Assembly: GCA_964392465.1 (NCBI GenBank)
Contig: CAYMPC010000030.1
Span: forward strand, 1-13,045
DNA: 13,045 nt
Direction: 5' to 3'
Origin: JAAXVZ01 sp964392465
GTDB taxonomy: Archaea > Nanobdellota > Nanobdellia > Woesearchaeales > GW2011-AR15
Shown: positions 7,700-13,045 of the stretch, in pieces
How the letters are laid out: the number at the start of each line of letters is the position of its first letter
Position numbering within the stretch: position 1 is the first letter of the stretch
The notes under the pieces: generated by a model
The model's input: the letters and a program-made list of their open reading frames with translations, nothing else
What the model was told of the DNA's origin: nothing
Databases searched by the model: none
Program-made: the position numbers and the translations under genes

Positions 7700-7706
7700 C
7701 ACCTCT
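7700..7706 (-). promoter_or_regulatory. Ribosome binding site for the secreted protein
   Basis: On the minus strand the run agaggtg lies 5 nt before the ATG at 7694-7692. It matches the archaeal Shine-Dalgarno core GGTG and supports this start, which also gives a well-formed signal peptide. Confidence 0.7.
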
Positions 7707-7741
7707 TTTATTACTAATAAAATAATAATAAAAAAGAACCG

Positions 7742-7751
7742 ATATAAATAT
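7742..7751 (-). promoter_or_regulatory. Candidate TATA box for the secreted-protein gene
   Basis: The minus strand reads atatttatat here, about 50 nt before the ATG. Start of transcription about 25 nt downstream (near 7720) would leave a short leader of roughly 25 nt containing the ribosome binding site. The surrounding 107-nt gap is very AT-rich, so the exact box is uncertain. Confidence 0.45.
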
Positions 7752-7779
7752 TTTACTAATAAAATACTAAAATAAATGT

Positions 7780-7801
7780 AAAAAAGAAAGAGAAAGAAAA
7801 A
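7780..7801 (-). terminator. Pyrimidine/T-rich terminator after ugd
   Basis: Immediately after the ugd stop the minus strand is a run of T with scattered C (complement of aaaaaagaaagagaaagaaaa). T-rich tracts without a hairpin are the usual archaeal transcription terminators. It separates ugd from the secreted-protein gene that follows on the same strand with its own promoter. Confidence 0.5.
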
Positions 7802-9076
7802 CTACCAGCAAATTCCTTCGTAGTTTTTTGGCCTTTTGAGAGAGGCATCAAAAAATAGATTTTTACCATCAATAACTTCTTTATTGCCAAACTTTAGATC
7901 TCTAAATTGTGGCCACTCTGTCAAAATCAATATTATTTCGCTGCTGTTTACTAGTTCTTGTCCTGTTTTTGCATATTTTAAATGGGGGAAGAATTTTTTG
8001 ACTTTTTCCATTGCTTCAGGATCATAAAGAGTAAGCTCTGCTTCTTCCATCAACAACTCTTTTATTGTTTGCAATGCTGGGCTTTCTCTTGTGTCGTCTG
8101 TCCCTGATTTAAAGGTCAATCCTAAAATCCCTATTTTTTTCCCTCTTAATGGGCCTTTCTGTTCTAAAAGCTCTAATAATCTCATTGGCTGATCCCTGTT
8201 AACATCCAATACTGCTCTTAATAATCTTGGAGTATATCCTATCTCTGTTGCTTTATAGACTATCGCATTAACATCTTTAGGAAAACAGCTTCCTCCAAAC
8301 CCTATACCTGATCTTAAGAAATAGGGGTTAATTCTTTTATCTAGACCAATTCCTTTTGAAACTACGTTTGCATCTATACCGAGTCTTTTTGAAATATTTC
8401 CTATTTCGTTAATAAAAGATATTTTTGTTGCTAAAAATGCATTTGATGCGTACTTTATCATCTCTGCTTCCTTGAACCCTGCTTCTAAAATCGGGCATTT
8501 GAACCATGAATAAATCTGTTTTACTTTTTCTAATCCTTTTTTATCAGAAGACCCTAATATTATTCTGTCTGGCTTGAAGAAATCTTCAATTGCTTCTCCT
8601 TCTTTCAAAAATTCTGGATTCATAACAACTGAAAAATCTTTTCCAAACTTTTTTTTGCTTGTCTCTTCCATTACTTTAACGACAATATTTTCGCATGTTC
8701 CTGGAATTACTGTTGATTTAATTACAAAAACATGATATTTTTTATTTTTCAATATTGGGCCTATTTGCCTAACTACTGCTTCTAACTGGTGCATTGACAT
8801 GCTACCTTCTTTTTTTGAGGGCGTGCCAACAGAAATGAAAGTAATGTCTGATTCTGCTATTGCTTTTTTCATATCTGTTGTTGCTGTAAATCTCTTTGGA
8901 ACAATCTCTTCAAGTAGTTCTTGTAGTCCTTTCTCGTAGATTGGTGGGATTTTTTTATTGATATTATCAACCTTGTTGGAATCTATATCTAATCCTATTA
9001 CAGTATATCCTAGCTTGGCCATGCCGGCTGCTTGTATTAACCCCACATATCCTAATCCTATTACTGATAATTTCAT
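7802..9076 (-). CDS. ugd: UDP-glucose 6-dehydrogenase
   Basis: Converts UDP-glucose to UDP-glucuronate by two successive NAD-dependent oxidations in the cytoplasm, supplying uronic acid for surface glycans. The 424 residues have the full family layout. The N-terminal Rossmann fold starts at residue 1 (VIGLGYVGL, 5-13, with acidic D30/D32 for the NAD ribose). FISVGTP is at 80-86, STVIPGT at 121-127 and NPEFLKEGEA at 153-162. The central helix carries the conserved Lys208 and Asn212 (MIKYASNAFLA). The catalytic cysteine is Cys264 within FGGSCFPKD at 260-268. The UDP-binding C-terminal domain includes GLTFKSGTDDTRESPA. The GGSCFPKD form distinguishes it from UDP-ManNAc dehydrogenases (WecC), which have GGHC.P.D. 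The start is well supported: GGTGA lies 4 nt upstream of the ATG. It is divergent from the RHH-nucleotidyltransferase gene, and the nearby methyltransferases fit a glycan pathway. In Haloferax the equivalent enzyme is AglM. Confidence 0.95.
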   Translation of the reverse strand: MKLSVIGLGYVGLIQAAGMAKLGYTVIGLDIDSNKVDNINKKIPPIYEKGLQELLEEIVPKRFTATTDMKKAIAESDITFISVGTPSKKEGSMSMHQLEAVVRQIGPILKNKKYHVFVIKSTVIPGTCENIVVKVMEETSKKKFGKDFSVVMNPEFLKEGEAIEDFFKPDRIILGSSDKKGLEKVKQIYSWFKCPILEAGFKEAEMIKYASNAFLATKISFINEIGNISKRLGIDANVVSKGIGLDKRINPYFLRSGIGFGGSCFPKDVNAIVYKATEIGYTPRLLRAVLDVNRDQPMRLLELLEQKGPLRGKKIGILGLTFKSGTDDTRESPALQTIKELLMEEAELTLYDPEAMEKVKKFFPHLKYAKTGQELVNSSEIILILTEWPQFRDLKFGNKEVIDGKNLFFDASLKRPKNYEGICW

Positions 9077-9205
9077 TTTTTCACCTTTTTTGTTTTTTAT
9101 ATTGTTAAAATATACAATGTGTTTTGATTTTATTTAAATATCTTACCGTTATCCTACTTTATAAGATATATTTATATATTCTTTTTTTTTCCTTGAAATA
9201 ATAAA
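9077..9205. promoter_or_regulatory. Divergent promoter region between ugd and the RHH-nucleotidyltransferase gene
   Basis: This 129-bp gap should hold both promoters. For the plus-strand gene a TATA-like tttatatatt at 9171-9180 is centred about 31 nt before the ATG at 9206, and there is no ribosome binding site, so its mRNA is probably leaderless or nearly so. For ugd the palindromic tatttaaata at 9131-9140 would place the transcript start near 9108, leaving a leader of about 30 nt that includes GGTGA at 9081-9085. I see no clear operator palindrome beyond AT-rich runs. Confidence 0.5.
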
Positions 9206-9991
9206 ATGAAAAACAAAATTTCAATAACTATAAATGAGAAGACTTTAAGAGATATTGATAACATAATAGATAATGTTTACATTAGGAATAGGAGCCAGGC
9301 CATAGAGCTTTTAGTAAATAATGCTTTGGGAGAAAACAGAGTTGCTGTTATTCTTGCGGGCGGGCCAGAAGAGGAGCTAAAATTATCTGAAAAAGAGTAT
9401 AGAATAACTGCCAATATTAAAGGAAACAAACTTATAGAACTAACATTAATAAAATTAAAAGAAGAGGGTTTTAAAAAGGTATATTTAATAGCTAGACAAC
9501 AAATAATAAATGCTGTTTTTGCGTTGGTTCAAAACGGATCAAAATACGGTGTTTCTTTAGAATATGTTGAAGAAAAAGAGTCACTAGGAACCGGAGATAC
9601 TTTGAGTTTAGTGAGAGGAAAGATAAAAAGCAGTTTTCTTGTAGTATATGGTGATGTTCTTTTTTCAAATTTAAATTTAGATGAATTATGGAATGAGCAT
9701 TTAAAGCAAAAGGGGCTTGCTACTTTGTTATTGACTACAACCCCTGAACCTGAAAAAAAAGGCGTTGTAAAAATAGAGGGATCAAAAATACTCGAATTTG
9801 TACAAAAACCTGAAAAAAGCGAGGTTTATGTTGGGTTTTCGTCTGTTTTTATAACTCAACCAGAATTATTAGAATATGCTGGGCATAGTCTAGAAAAGGA
9901 GGTTTTTCCTTCTTTGGCAAAAAAAGGGTTTTTAAATGGATATTTAAGTACAACAAAAATAGTAAAGATACATTCTAAAAAAGATATTTAA
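9206..9991 (+). CDS. Ribbon-helix-helix DNA-binding domain fused to a degenerate sugar-nucleotidyltransferase domain
   Basis: A 261-residue fusion. Residues 1-42 are a CopG/RHH-type DNA-binding domain: a beta strand (KISITINEKTL), helix one (RDIDNIIDNV), the typical turn YIRNRSQAIE, and helix two to LLVNNAL. Residues 45-261 have the sugar-phosphate nucleotidyltransferase fold (GlmU/RmlA/GalU type): RVAVILAGG at 45-53, a helix NKLIELTLIKLKEEGF, KVYLIAR, SLGTGDTLSLV at 127-136, FLVVYGDVLF with Asp150, GVVKIEGSKILEFVQKP, and GFSSVFI. The catalytic loop is unusual: after LAGG the expected G-x-G-T-R-L is replaced by PEEEL, the following P-K is absent (EYRITANIKG), and the C-terminal tryptophan/aspartate metal site (W-x-D-I-G-T) reads KIHSKKDI. 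An active transferase is therefore doubtful; a ligand-sensing regulator is a good alternative. It is divergent from ugd, and its stop overlaps the next, convergent gene by 4 bp. Domain calls are firm; the role is inference. Confidence 0.85.
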   Translation: MKNKISITINEKTLRDIDNIIDNVYIRNRSQAIELLVNNALGENRVAVILAGGPEEELKLSEKEYRITANIKGNKLIELTLIKLKEEGFKKVYLIARQQIINAVFALVQNGSKYGVSLEYVEEKESLGTGDTLSLVRGKIKSSFLVVYGDVLFSNLNLDELWNEHLKQKGLATLLLTTTPEPEKKGVVKIEGSKILEFVQKPEKSEVYVGFSSVFITQPELLEYAGHSLEKEVFPSLAKKGFLNGYLSTTKIVKIHSKKDI

Positions 9992-10773
9992 TTTCTTATT
10001 TTAATTATTATTGCATGCCCGTTAAGATTATGAATTATTATTCTGTCTGTCTTTGCTCTTTGCTCATTTACAAACTTAGTTACGCCATCACAACTTTTAA
10101 ACCCATAATCATCGTAAACTATAATTCCTCCTACTGATAATTTTGACCATATCCATTCTGTTGTCATTTTTGCAGATTCATAAACATCTACATCTATATG
10201 GCAAAACCTAAAAATCTTGGAAGTGATTTTTTTTGCTGTTTCTGTAGGAAATGTTCCTTGAAGTATTTTGGTGTTGTTTATTTTAAATTTTTTAAGTAAA
10301 TCTTCTACTTCTTTTTTTGATGTGTCTTTATGTTCTCCGTCTTTGTAAAAAGAATCTTTGCCTTTTTTTGCCATGACCACCCCTTTAAAAGTGTCACATA
10401 AAAACACTTTGTCTTGGATTCCTTCTATTTTGGCTTTGTTTGCAATTAATGCTGCTGTGCCTCCTTTCCAAACTCCCACTTCCAAGATGGCCCCTTCTAT
10501 CTTTTTACTTTGCTCAACAAGCTGCCATAATTCATAGCACCTATATTTATCAACAAGCGTATTTGCTTTAATTATCTCGTATGTTTTTAAAAAAAGTGTG
10601 TCTTTTTTCCATGGTGCATATGTCTCCATTGGAGAAACTGGTTCATGAAGATTATTAAAAGGCGTATACGAAACACCTTTTGGCAGTTTATTTAGTTTAA
10701 AAGAATAACCAAAAATATTCACAAACCTATTAAGTGAATTTACTATTTTTCCGGCTAAATTTTGTTTTGTCAT
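9988..10773 (-). CDS. TylF/MycF (macrocin O-methyltransferase) family SAM-dependent methyltransferase
   Basis: Predicted metal- and SAM-dependent O-methyltransferase; characterised family members methylate sugar hydroxyls. It has 261 residues. An N-terminal extension of about 75 residues precedes the Rossmann core. Motif I is AILEVGVWKGGTAALIA at 95-111, with the acidic residue after strand two at Asp127 (VFLCDTFKG). The family's HIDVDVY is at 192-198, and the second metal-site aspartates at 221-222 lie in GGIIVYDDYGF. These match the metal-binding and catalytic aspartates known in MycF. The gene lies 17 nt downstream of the FkbM methyltransferase on the same strand, so the two are probably co-transcribed. 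No ribosome binding site is evident. Its stop codon overlaps that of the convergent RHH-nucleotidyltransferase gene by 4 bp (ttaa). The context suggests methylation of surface glycan sugars; the true acceptor cannot be read from sequence. Confidence 0.85.
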   Translation of the reverse strand: MTKQNLAGKIVNSLNRFVNIFGYSFKLNKLPKGVSYTPFNNLHEPVSPMETYAPWKKDTLFLKTYEIIKANTLVDKYRCYELWQLVEQSKKIEGAILEVGVWKGGTAALIANKAKIEGIQDKVFLCDTFKGVVMAKKGKDSFYKDGEHKDTSKKEVEDLLKKFKINNTKILQGTFPTETAKKITSKIFRFCHIDVDVYESAKMTTEWIWSKLSVGGIIVYDDYGFKSCDGVTKFVNEQRAKTDRIIIHNLNGHAIIIKIRN

Positions 10774-10790
10774 TTTTTGATTGTTCTGTC

Positions 10791-11534
10791 TTATTTTCTT
10801 TTTGTTGCAAAAAAAACAGGCAACGAATCTTCCTTTTCTTTTTGTATATTAATATCGAACCTTTTCTGTAAGAGGGCTTTACACTTTTTTTCAAGTAGTG
10901 GTGTATCAACTTCCATTATTATTTTTTCTGTTTTGTTTAATGTGTTTTTTGCCCCTCTTAAAACATGTAATTCGTGCCCTTCCACATCTATTTTTAGGAT
11001 ATCAATTTTTTTTATGTCTTTCAAAAGAGTATCTAGCTTTACTGTTTCTTTTGAATCTTTATCACTAACTGCTTTGTTTATAATTTTTGTATCTTTATAT
11101 TTTCCTATGTTCTCTTTTAAATAGTTAAATGTATTTTTATCAGATTCTATTGATATAACTTTTGCTCCTTTCTCTAATGCTAGCAACGCATATTCCCCTG
11201 CCGCAGCACCGCAATCTATAACTATCATCCCTTTTTTAATTTTAAATTTTTTATCTCTTTCATAAATATTATGTACAAACTGCTCAAAAAAATAATTTAC
11301 ATTTATTGCATGAAATCTTTTTCCCTCTTTATCTATAATATAACTTTCCAATATTTTATATCTCTTAATTGCCTGTTTTCCTGCCTTATATCCAAAAAGG
11401 GAAGTATAAACGAATTTAATAGGGATATATTGCAAATATTTCAAAAGATTAAATCTGTATTTAAGCCTGTATCTTATGGCATTAGAATAAAAGAGATATA
11501 GCCTCTCTATTGTTTTTCTTATTCTAAGAATCAT
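10791..11534 (-). CDS. FkbM family SAM-dependent methyltransferase
   Basis: Predicted SAM-dependent methyltransferase of the FkbM family, commonly found in glycan and natural-product clusters where it methylates hydroxyl groups. It has 247 residues. The first 90 are basic and aromatic-rich (RLYLFYSNAIRYRLKYRF) and may mediate membrane or substrate contact. The SAM site is VIDCGAAAGEYALLA at 105-119, followed by the acidic Glu130 in VISIESD. The FkbM hallmark ILKIDVEGHELHVLRGA is at 179-195, and EVD at 208-210 follows on the next strand. It is the first gene of the minus-strand methyltransferase pair, followed after 17 nt by the TylF-like gene. No ribosome binding site precedes the ATG. A TATA-like element about 24 nt upstream suggests a leaderless transcript. 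In haloarchaea a methyltransferase (AglP) methylates a hexuronic acid of the N-glycan; together with ugd nearby a similar task is plausible but unproven. Confidence 0.88.
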   Translation of the reverse strand: MILRIRKTIERLYLFYSNAIRYRLKYRFNLLKYLQYIPIKFVYTSLFGYKAGKQAIKRYKILESYIIDKEGKRFHAINVNYFFEQFVHNIYERDKKFKIKKGMIVIDCGAAAGEYALLALEKGAKVISIESDKNTFNYLKENIGKYKDTKIINKAVSDKDSKETVKLDTLLKDIKKIDILKIDVEGHELHVLRGAKNTLNKTEKIIMEVDTPLLEKKCKALLQKRFDINIQKEKEDSLPVFFATKRK

Positions 11535-11551
11535 TTTTATATACTAAATTC

Positions 11552-11564
11552 AAATATTTATATT
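11552..11564 (-). promoter_or_regulatory. Candidate TATA box for the methyltransferase pair
   Basis: The minus strand reads aatataaatattt, centred about 24 nt before the FkbM ATG (11534-11532). With no ribosome binding site in between, this spacing fits a leaderless transcript that begins at or next to the ATG. Confidence 0.45.
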
Positions 11565-11589
11565 CTTTTTTGTTGCCTCTGCAGGCGTA

Positions 11590-11603
11590 ATCTTTATAAA
11601 TAG
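11590..11603 (+). promoter_or_regulatory. TATA box for the 5S rRNA gene
   Basis: The element atctttataaatag is centred about 26 nt before the first base of the 5S gene (11623), the canonical spacing for archaeal TBP-dependent promoters. It is the cleanest promoter in the window and gives 5S its own transcript. Confidence 0.65.
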
Positions 11604-11622
11604 GTGGTTTTTCTTTTGTTTT

Positions 11623-11733
11623 AGACGGCCATAGTGGCGGGGTTCCACCTGTTCCCTTTTCGAACACAGAAGTTAAACCTGTCGACGTGTCTGGCAGTAC
11701 TGCACTCCGTGTGGGAAACCAGATTCGCTGTCT
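11623..11733 (+). rRNA. rrf: 5S ribosomal RNA (stand-alone)
   Basis: Large-subunit 5S rRNA recognised from the universally conserved core cgaacacagaagttaa (about 11660-11675), the archaeal 5' pattern ggccatagtggcggggtt, and a later gtactgc plus cctgtc/gaaacc pairing region. The terminal helix closes with agacgg at 11623-11628 pairing with ctgtct at 11728-11733, giving about 111 nt, near the usual 115-125. A T/C-rich stretch follows as a terminator. No 16S, 23S or tRNA genes flank it: the divergent neighbour is the FkbM methyltransferase and the downstream neighbour is the tyrosyl-tRNA synthetase. Detached 5S genes are known in several archaea, including small-genome lineages. Ends are accurate to within a few bases. 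Confidence 0.93.
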
Positions 11734-11748
11734 TCTCTTTTTTGTTTT
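11731..11748 (+). terminator. T-rich terminator after 5S rRNA
   Basis: Directly after the terminal helix the sequence runs tcttctcttttttgtttt, a T-rich tract typical of archaeal termination without a hairpin. It fits 5S being a short independent transcript. Confidence 0.55.
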
Positions 11749-11763
11749 GTGATTTTGACATTA

Positions 11764-11800
11764 AATTTATTAAAACAGAGGATTTTATTTTTTACAGGTG
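11764..11800 (+). promoter_or_regulatory. Candidate TATA box and ribosome binding site for tyrosyl-tRNA synthetase
   Basis: An AT-rich element aatttatta at about 11764-11772 could be a TATA box with a start near 11793. The run aggtg at 11796-11800 lies 8 nt before the ATG at 11809 and supports that start. If both are real the leader is only about 16 nt. Confidence 0.45.
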
Positions 11801-11808
11801 TTTGAAAA

Positions 11809-12885
11809 ATGAATATACAAGAAAGGCTTTCTTTAATTAAAAGCGTTGGAGAAGAAATTGTCACAGAGGATGAACTTATTCAACTTCTGGAAAAAAAGAA
11901 AAATTTTGTCGCATATGATGGGTTTGAACCATCTGGGAATTTACATATCGGTCAGGGTCTTTTAAGGGCTATTTCTGTTAATAAAATGATTAAAGCGGGC
12001 GCCGAGTTCAAATTGCTTGTGGCTGACTGGCATGGTTGGGCCAATAATAAGCTTGGAGGAGATTTAGAAAAAATTCAAATTGCTGGAAACTACTTTATTG
12101 AAGTTTGGAAATCGTGTGGGATGGACCTTAAACATGTTGAATTTGTTTGGGCATCAGAGCTTTTGAATAATAGAGATTATTGGAAAACTGTAATGCAAAT
12201 AGCAAGAAATTCTACTTTAAACAGAATTTTAAGAACAACTCAAATAATGGGAAGATCTGAAAAAGAGGTGTTGCAGGCCTCTCAGATAATCTATCCTTGT
12301 ATGCAAGCAGCTGATATTTTTCATTTAAAAGCAGATGTCTGTCAACTTGGTATGGATCAAAGAAAAGTTAATATGCTTGCTAGGGAGCTTGGAGAAAAAC
12401 TGGGTTTTTGGAAACCAATTAGTGTTAGTCATCATATGATTCTTGGATTGCAACAACCTTCTTCTGAAGAAAAAGATACTGTTGAAAGAGCTATTGATTT
12501 AAAAATGTCAAAATCAAAACCAGATACTGCTATTTTTATGACAGACACAGAAGAGGATATTAATAGAAAAATTAGCAAGGCATGGTGCCCTGAAAAACAA
12601 ATCAAAGAAAATCCTATATTAGAATATTATAAATATATTATTTTTGAAAAAGTTGATATGGTTGAAATAAGGAGGCCGGAAAAATTTGGAGGAGATGCTT
12701 CCTTTTCCAGTTATGGCAATTTGGAAAAGGCTTATTCAGAAGGAAAAATACATCCTTTAGATTTAAAAAAATCTGCCGCATCTTATATTAATGAATTACT
12801 TAAACCGACAAGAGAACATTTTACAAAAAACAAAGAAGCAAAAAGATTAAAGGAGCTTGTTGAGGGTTTTGAAATAACGAGATAG
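11809..12885 (+). CDS. tyrS: Tyrosyl-tRNA synthetase, archaeal/eukaryotic type
   Basis: Class Ic aminoacyl-tRNA synthetase that activates tyrosine with ATP and charges tRNA-Tyr. The 358 residues show the archaeal form throughout. AYDGFEPSGNLHIGQG at 35-50 contains the HIGH-type motif (HIGQ, 46-49) and a tyrosine-pocket tyrosine. LVADWHGWANNKLGG is at 70-84. IIYPCMQAADI at 160-170 supplies the tyrosine-recognition residues Tyr162, Gln166 and Asp169, matching the Y-Q-D set known in Methanocaldococcus jannaschii. GMDQRKVNMLAREL is at 181-194, and the KMSKS loop is exact at 232-236. It is longer than the 306-residue M. jannaschii enzyme, with the extra length mainly after the KMSKS loop, a size seen in other archaea. 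There is no bacterial-type S4 domain. It follows the 5S gene by 75 nt with its own likely promoter. All catalytic motifs are intact. Confidence 0.97.
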   Translation: MNIQERLSLIKSVGEEIVTEDELIQLLEKKKNFVAYDGFEPSGNLHIGQGLLRAISVNKMIKAGAEFKLLVADWHGWANNKLGGDLEKIQIAGNYFIEVWKSCGMDLKHVEFVWASELLNNRDYWKTVMQIARNSTLNRILRTTQIMGRSEKEVLQASQIIYPCMQAADIFHLKADVCQLGMDQRKVNMLARELGEKLGFWKPISVSHHMILGLQQPSSEEKDTVERAIDLKMSKSKPDTAIFMTDTEEDINRKISKAWCPEKQIKENPILEYYKYIIFEKVDMVEIRRPEKFGGDASFSSYGNLEKAYSEGKIHPLDLKKSAASYINELLKPTREHFTKNKEAKRLKELVEGFEITR

Positions 12886-12901
12886 TATTTTTGTTCGAAA
12901 C

Positions 12902-12911
12902 ATTTATTAAT
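12902..12911 (+). promoter_or_regulatory. Candidate TATA box for the downstream peptidase gene
   Basis: The element atttattaat is centred about 27 nt before the GTG at 12933, with a T-run between (the T-run may also terminate the tyrS transcript). With no ribosome binding site present, this fits a leaderless mRNA starting at the GTG. Confidence 0.4.
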
Positions 12912-12932
12912 TCTTTTTTTTTAAGTATTGTT

Positions 12933-13045
12933 GTGCGGATTGACAAATTAAAAAAAAGGCTGGCGGAAAAAAAGATTAATGCAGTTTTTATCTTTTCTAT
13001 TACAGATGAGCCGGATAAAAATATCTTTTATTTTACGGGGTATTG
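12933..13045 (+). CDS. Xaa-Pro aminopeptidase/dipeptidase (M24 family), N-terminal fragment
   Basis: The frame opens at GTG 12933 and continues off the right edge. The 37 visible residues begin MRIDKLKKRLAEKKINAVFI and continue with an FS..DEPDKNIFYFTGY phrase. This is the usual opening of creatinase/prolidase N-terminal domains in M24 metallopeptidases: a basic helix R.DKL...L.E..IDA, a hydrophobic strand, then N..YLTGY. Such enzymes remove an N-terminal residue before proline or split Xaa-Pro dipeptides using two metal ions; the metal-binding catalytic domain lies outside the window. The start is chosen because it gives the family's normal N-terminus and sits about 27 nt after a TATA-like element, suggesting a leaderless gene. 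No ribosome binding site is seen. Confidence 0.72.
   Translation, partial: MRIDKLKKRLAEKKINAVFIFSITDEPDKNIFYFTGY

Noticed and set aside
7802..9076. UDP-N-acetylmannosamine dehydrogenase (WecC) as the identity of the dehydrogenase
   Set aside because: The catalytic motif is GGSCFPKD, typical of UDP-glucose dehydrogenase, rather than the GGHC form of WecC.
9161..9190. Alternating A/T run before the RHH fusion gene as an operator palindrome
   Set aside because: Checked against its reverse complement it does not align as an inverted repeat; it is better read as a TATA box in AT-rich DNA.
11634..11864. Open frames on both strands over the 5S gene (11634-11840 plus, 11673-11864 minus)
   Set aside because: They lie on a clear 5S rRNA gene and run into tyrS, and their translations are Phe/Cys-rich with no family pattern. 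They are chance frames.
1..13045. CRISPR array, tRNA genes, insertion sequences or phage genes
   Set aside because: No regularly spaced repeats, tRNA cloverleaf with a conserved T-loop, transposase motifs or phage structural genes were found on either strand by reading.

Overview
The window looks like a contig piece from an AT-rich, small-genome archaeon, most likely a metagenome assembly because it carries a 10-N gap. The archaeal assignment rests on the C-terminus of an RNase P protein resembling Rpp30, a tyrosyl-tRNA synthetase of the archaeal/eukaryotic type, an ArlI/FlaI-like secretion ATPase, an archaeal 5S rRNA preceded by a TATA box, GGTGA-type ribosome binding sites and several genes that appear leaderless. 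The low GC, tight gene packing and a 5S gene standing apart from 16S/23S fit a DPANN lineage (Woesearchaeota/Pacearchaeota-like). That placement is inference.

Left part (1-5260, + strand): the tail of a probable RNase P subunit is followed by a compact type IV pilus-like assembly cluster. It consists of a winged-helix plus long coiled-coil protein, a 540-residue ATPase with complete Walker A, Walker B, Asp-box and His-box motifs, and two consecutive membrane proteins that each carry one T2SSF platform domain. The ATPase overlaps the first platform gene by 4 bp, and the two platform genes are 1 nt apart. No pilin or prepilin peptidase gene is visible here.

Middle part (5265-11534): this is mostly a cell-surface and glycan region. 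On the minus strand are a large secreted protein (signal peptide, beta-rich N-terminal domain, Vps62-like domain, thrombospondin type 3 calcium repeat, helical C-terminus), which is interrupted by the assembly gap, and a UDP-glucose 6-dehydrogenase (ugd). Divergent from ugd is a fusion of a ribbon-helix-helix DNA-binding domain to a sugar-nucleotidyltransferase fold whose catalytic signature is largely lost. It is followed tail-to-tail by a minus-strand pair of methyltransferases of the FkbM and TylF/MycF families. Together these could make or regulate a uronic-acid-containing, methylated surface glycan, in the way AglM, AglF and AglP serve Haloferax N-glycosylation.

Right part (11535-13045, + strand): a stand-alone 5S rRNA gene, the tyrosyl-tRNA synthetase gene, and the first 37 codons of a probable Xaa-Pro peptidase (M24 family) running off the window.

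The most interesting item is the RHH-nucleotidyltransferase fusion. It may be a transcription factor that senses a sugar nucleotide or sugar phosphate through a degenerate enzyme domain, and it sits divergently beside ugd. The split-platform pilus cluster with its winged-helix coiled-coil partner is second. No CRISPR array, tRNA gene, insertion sequence or defence system is visible.
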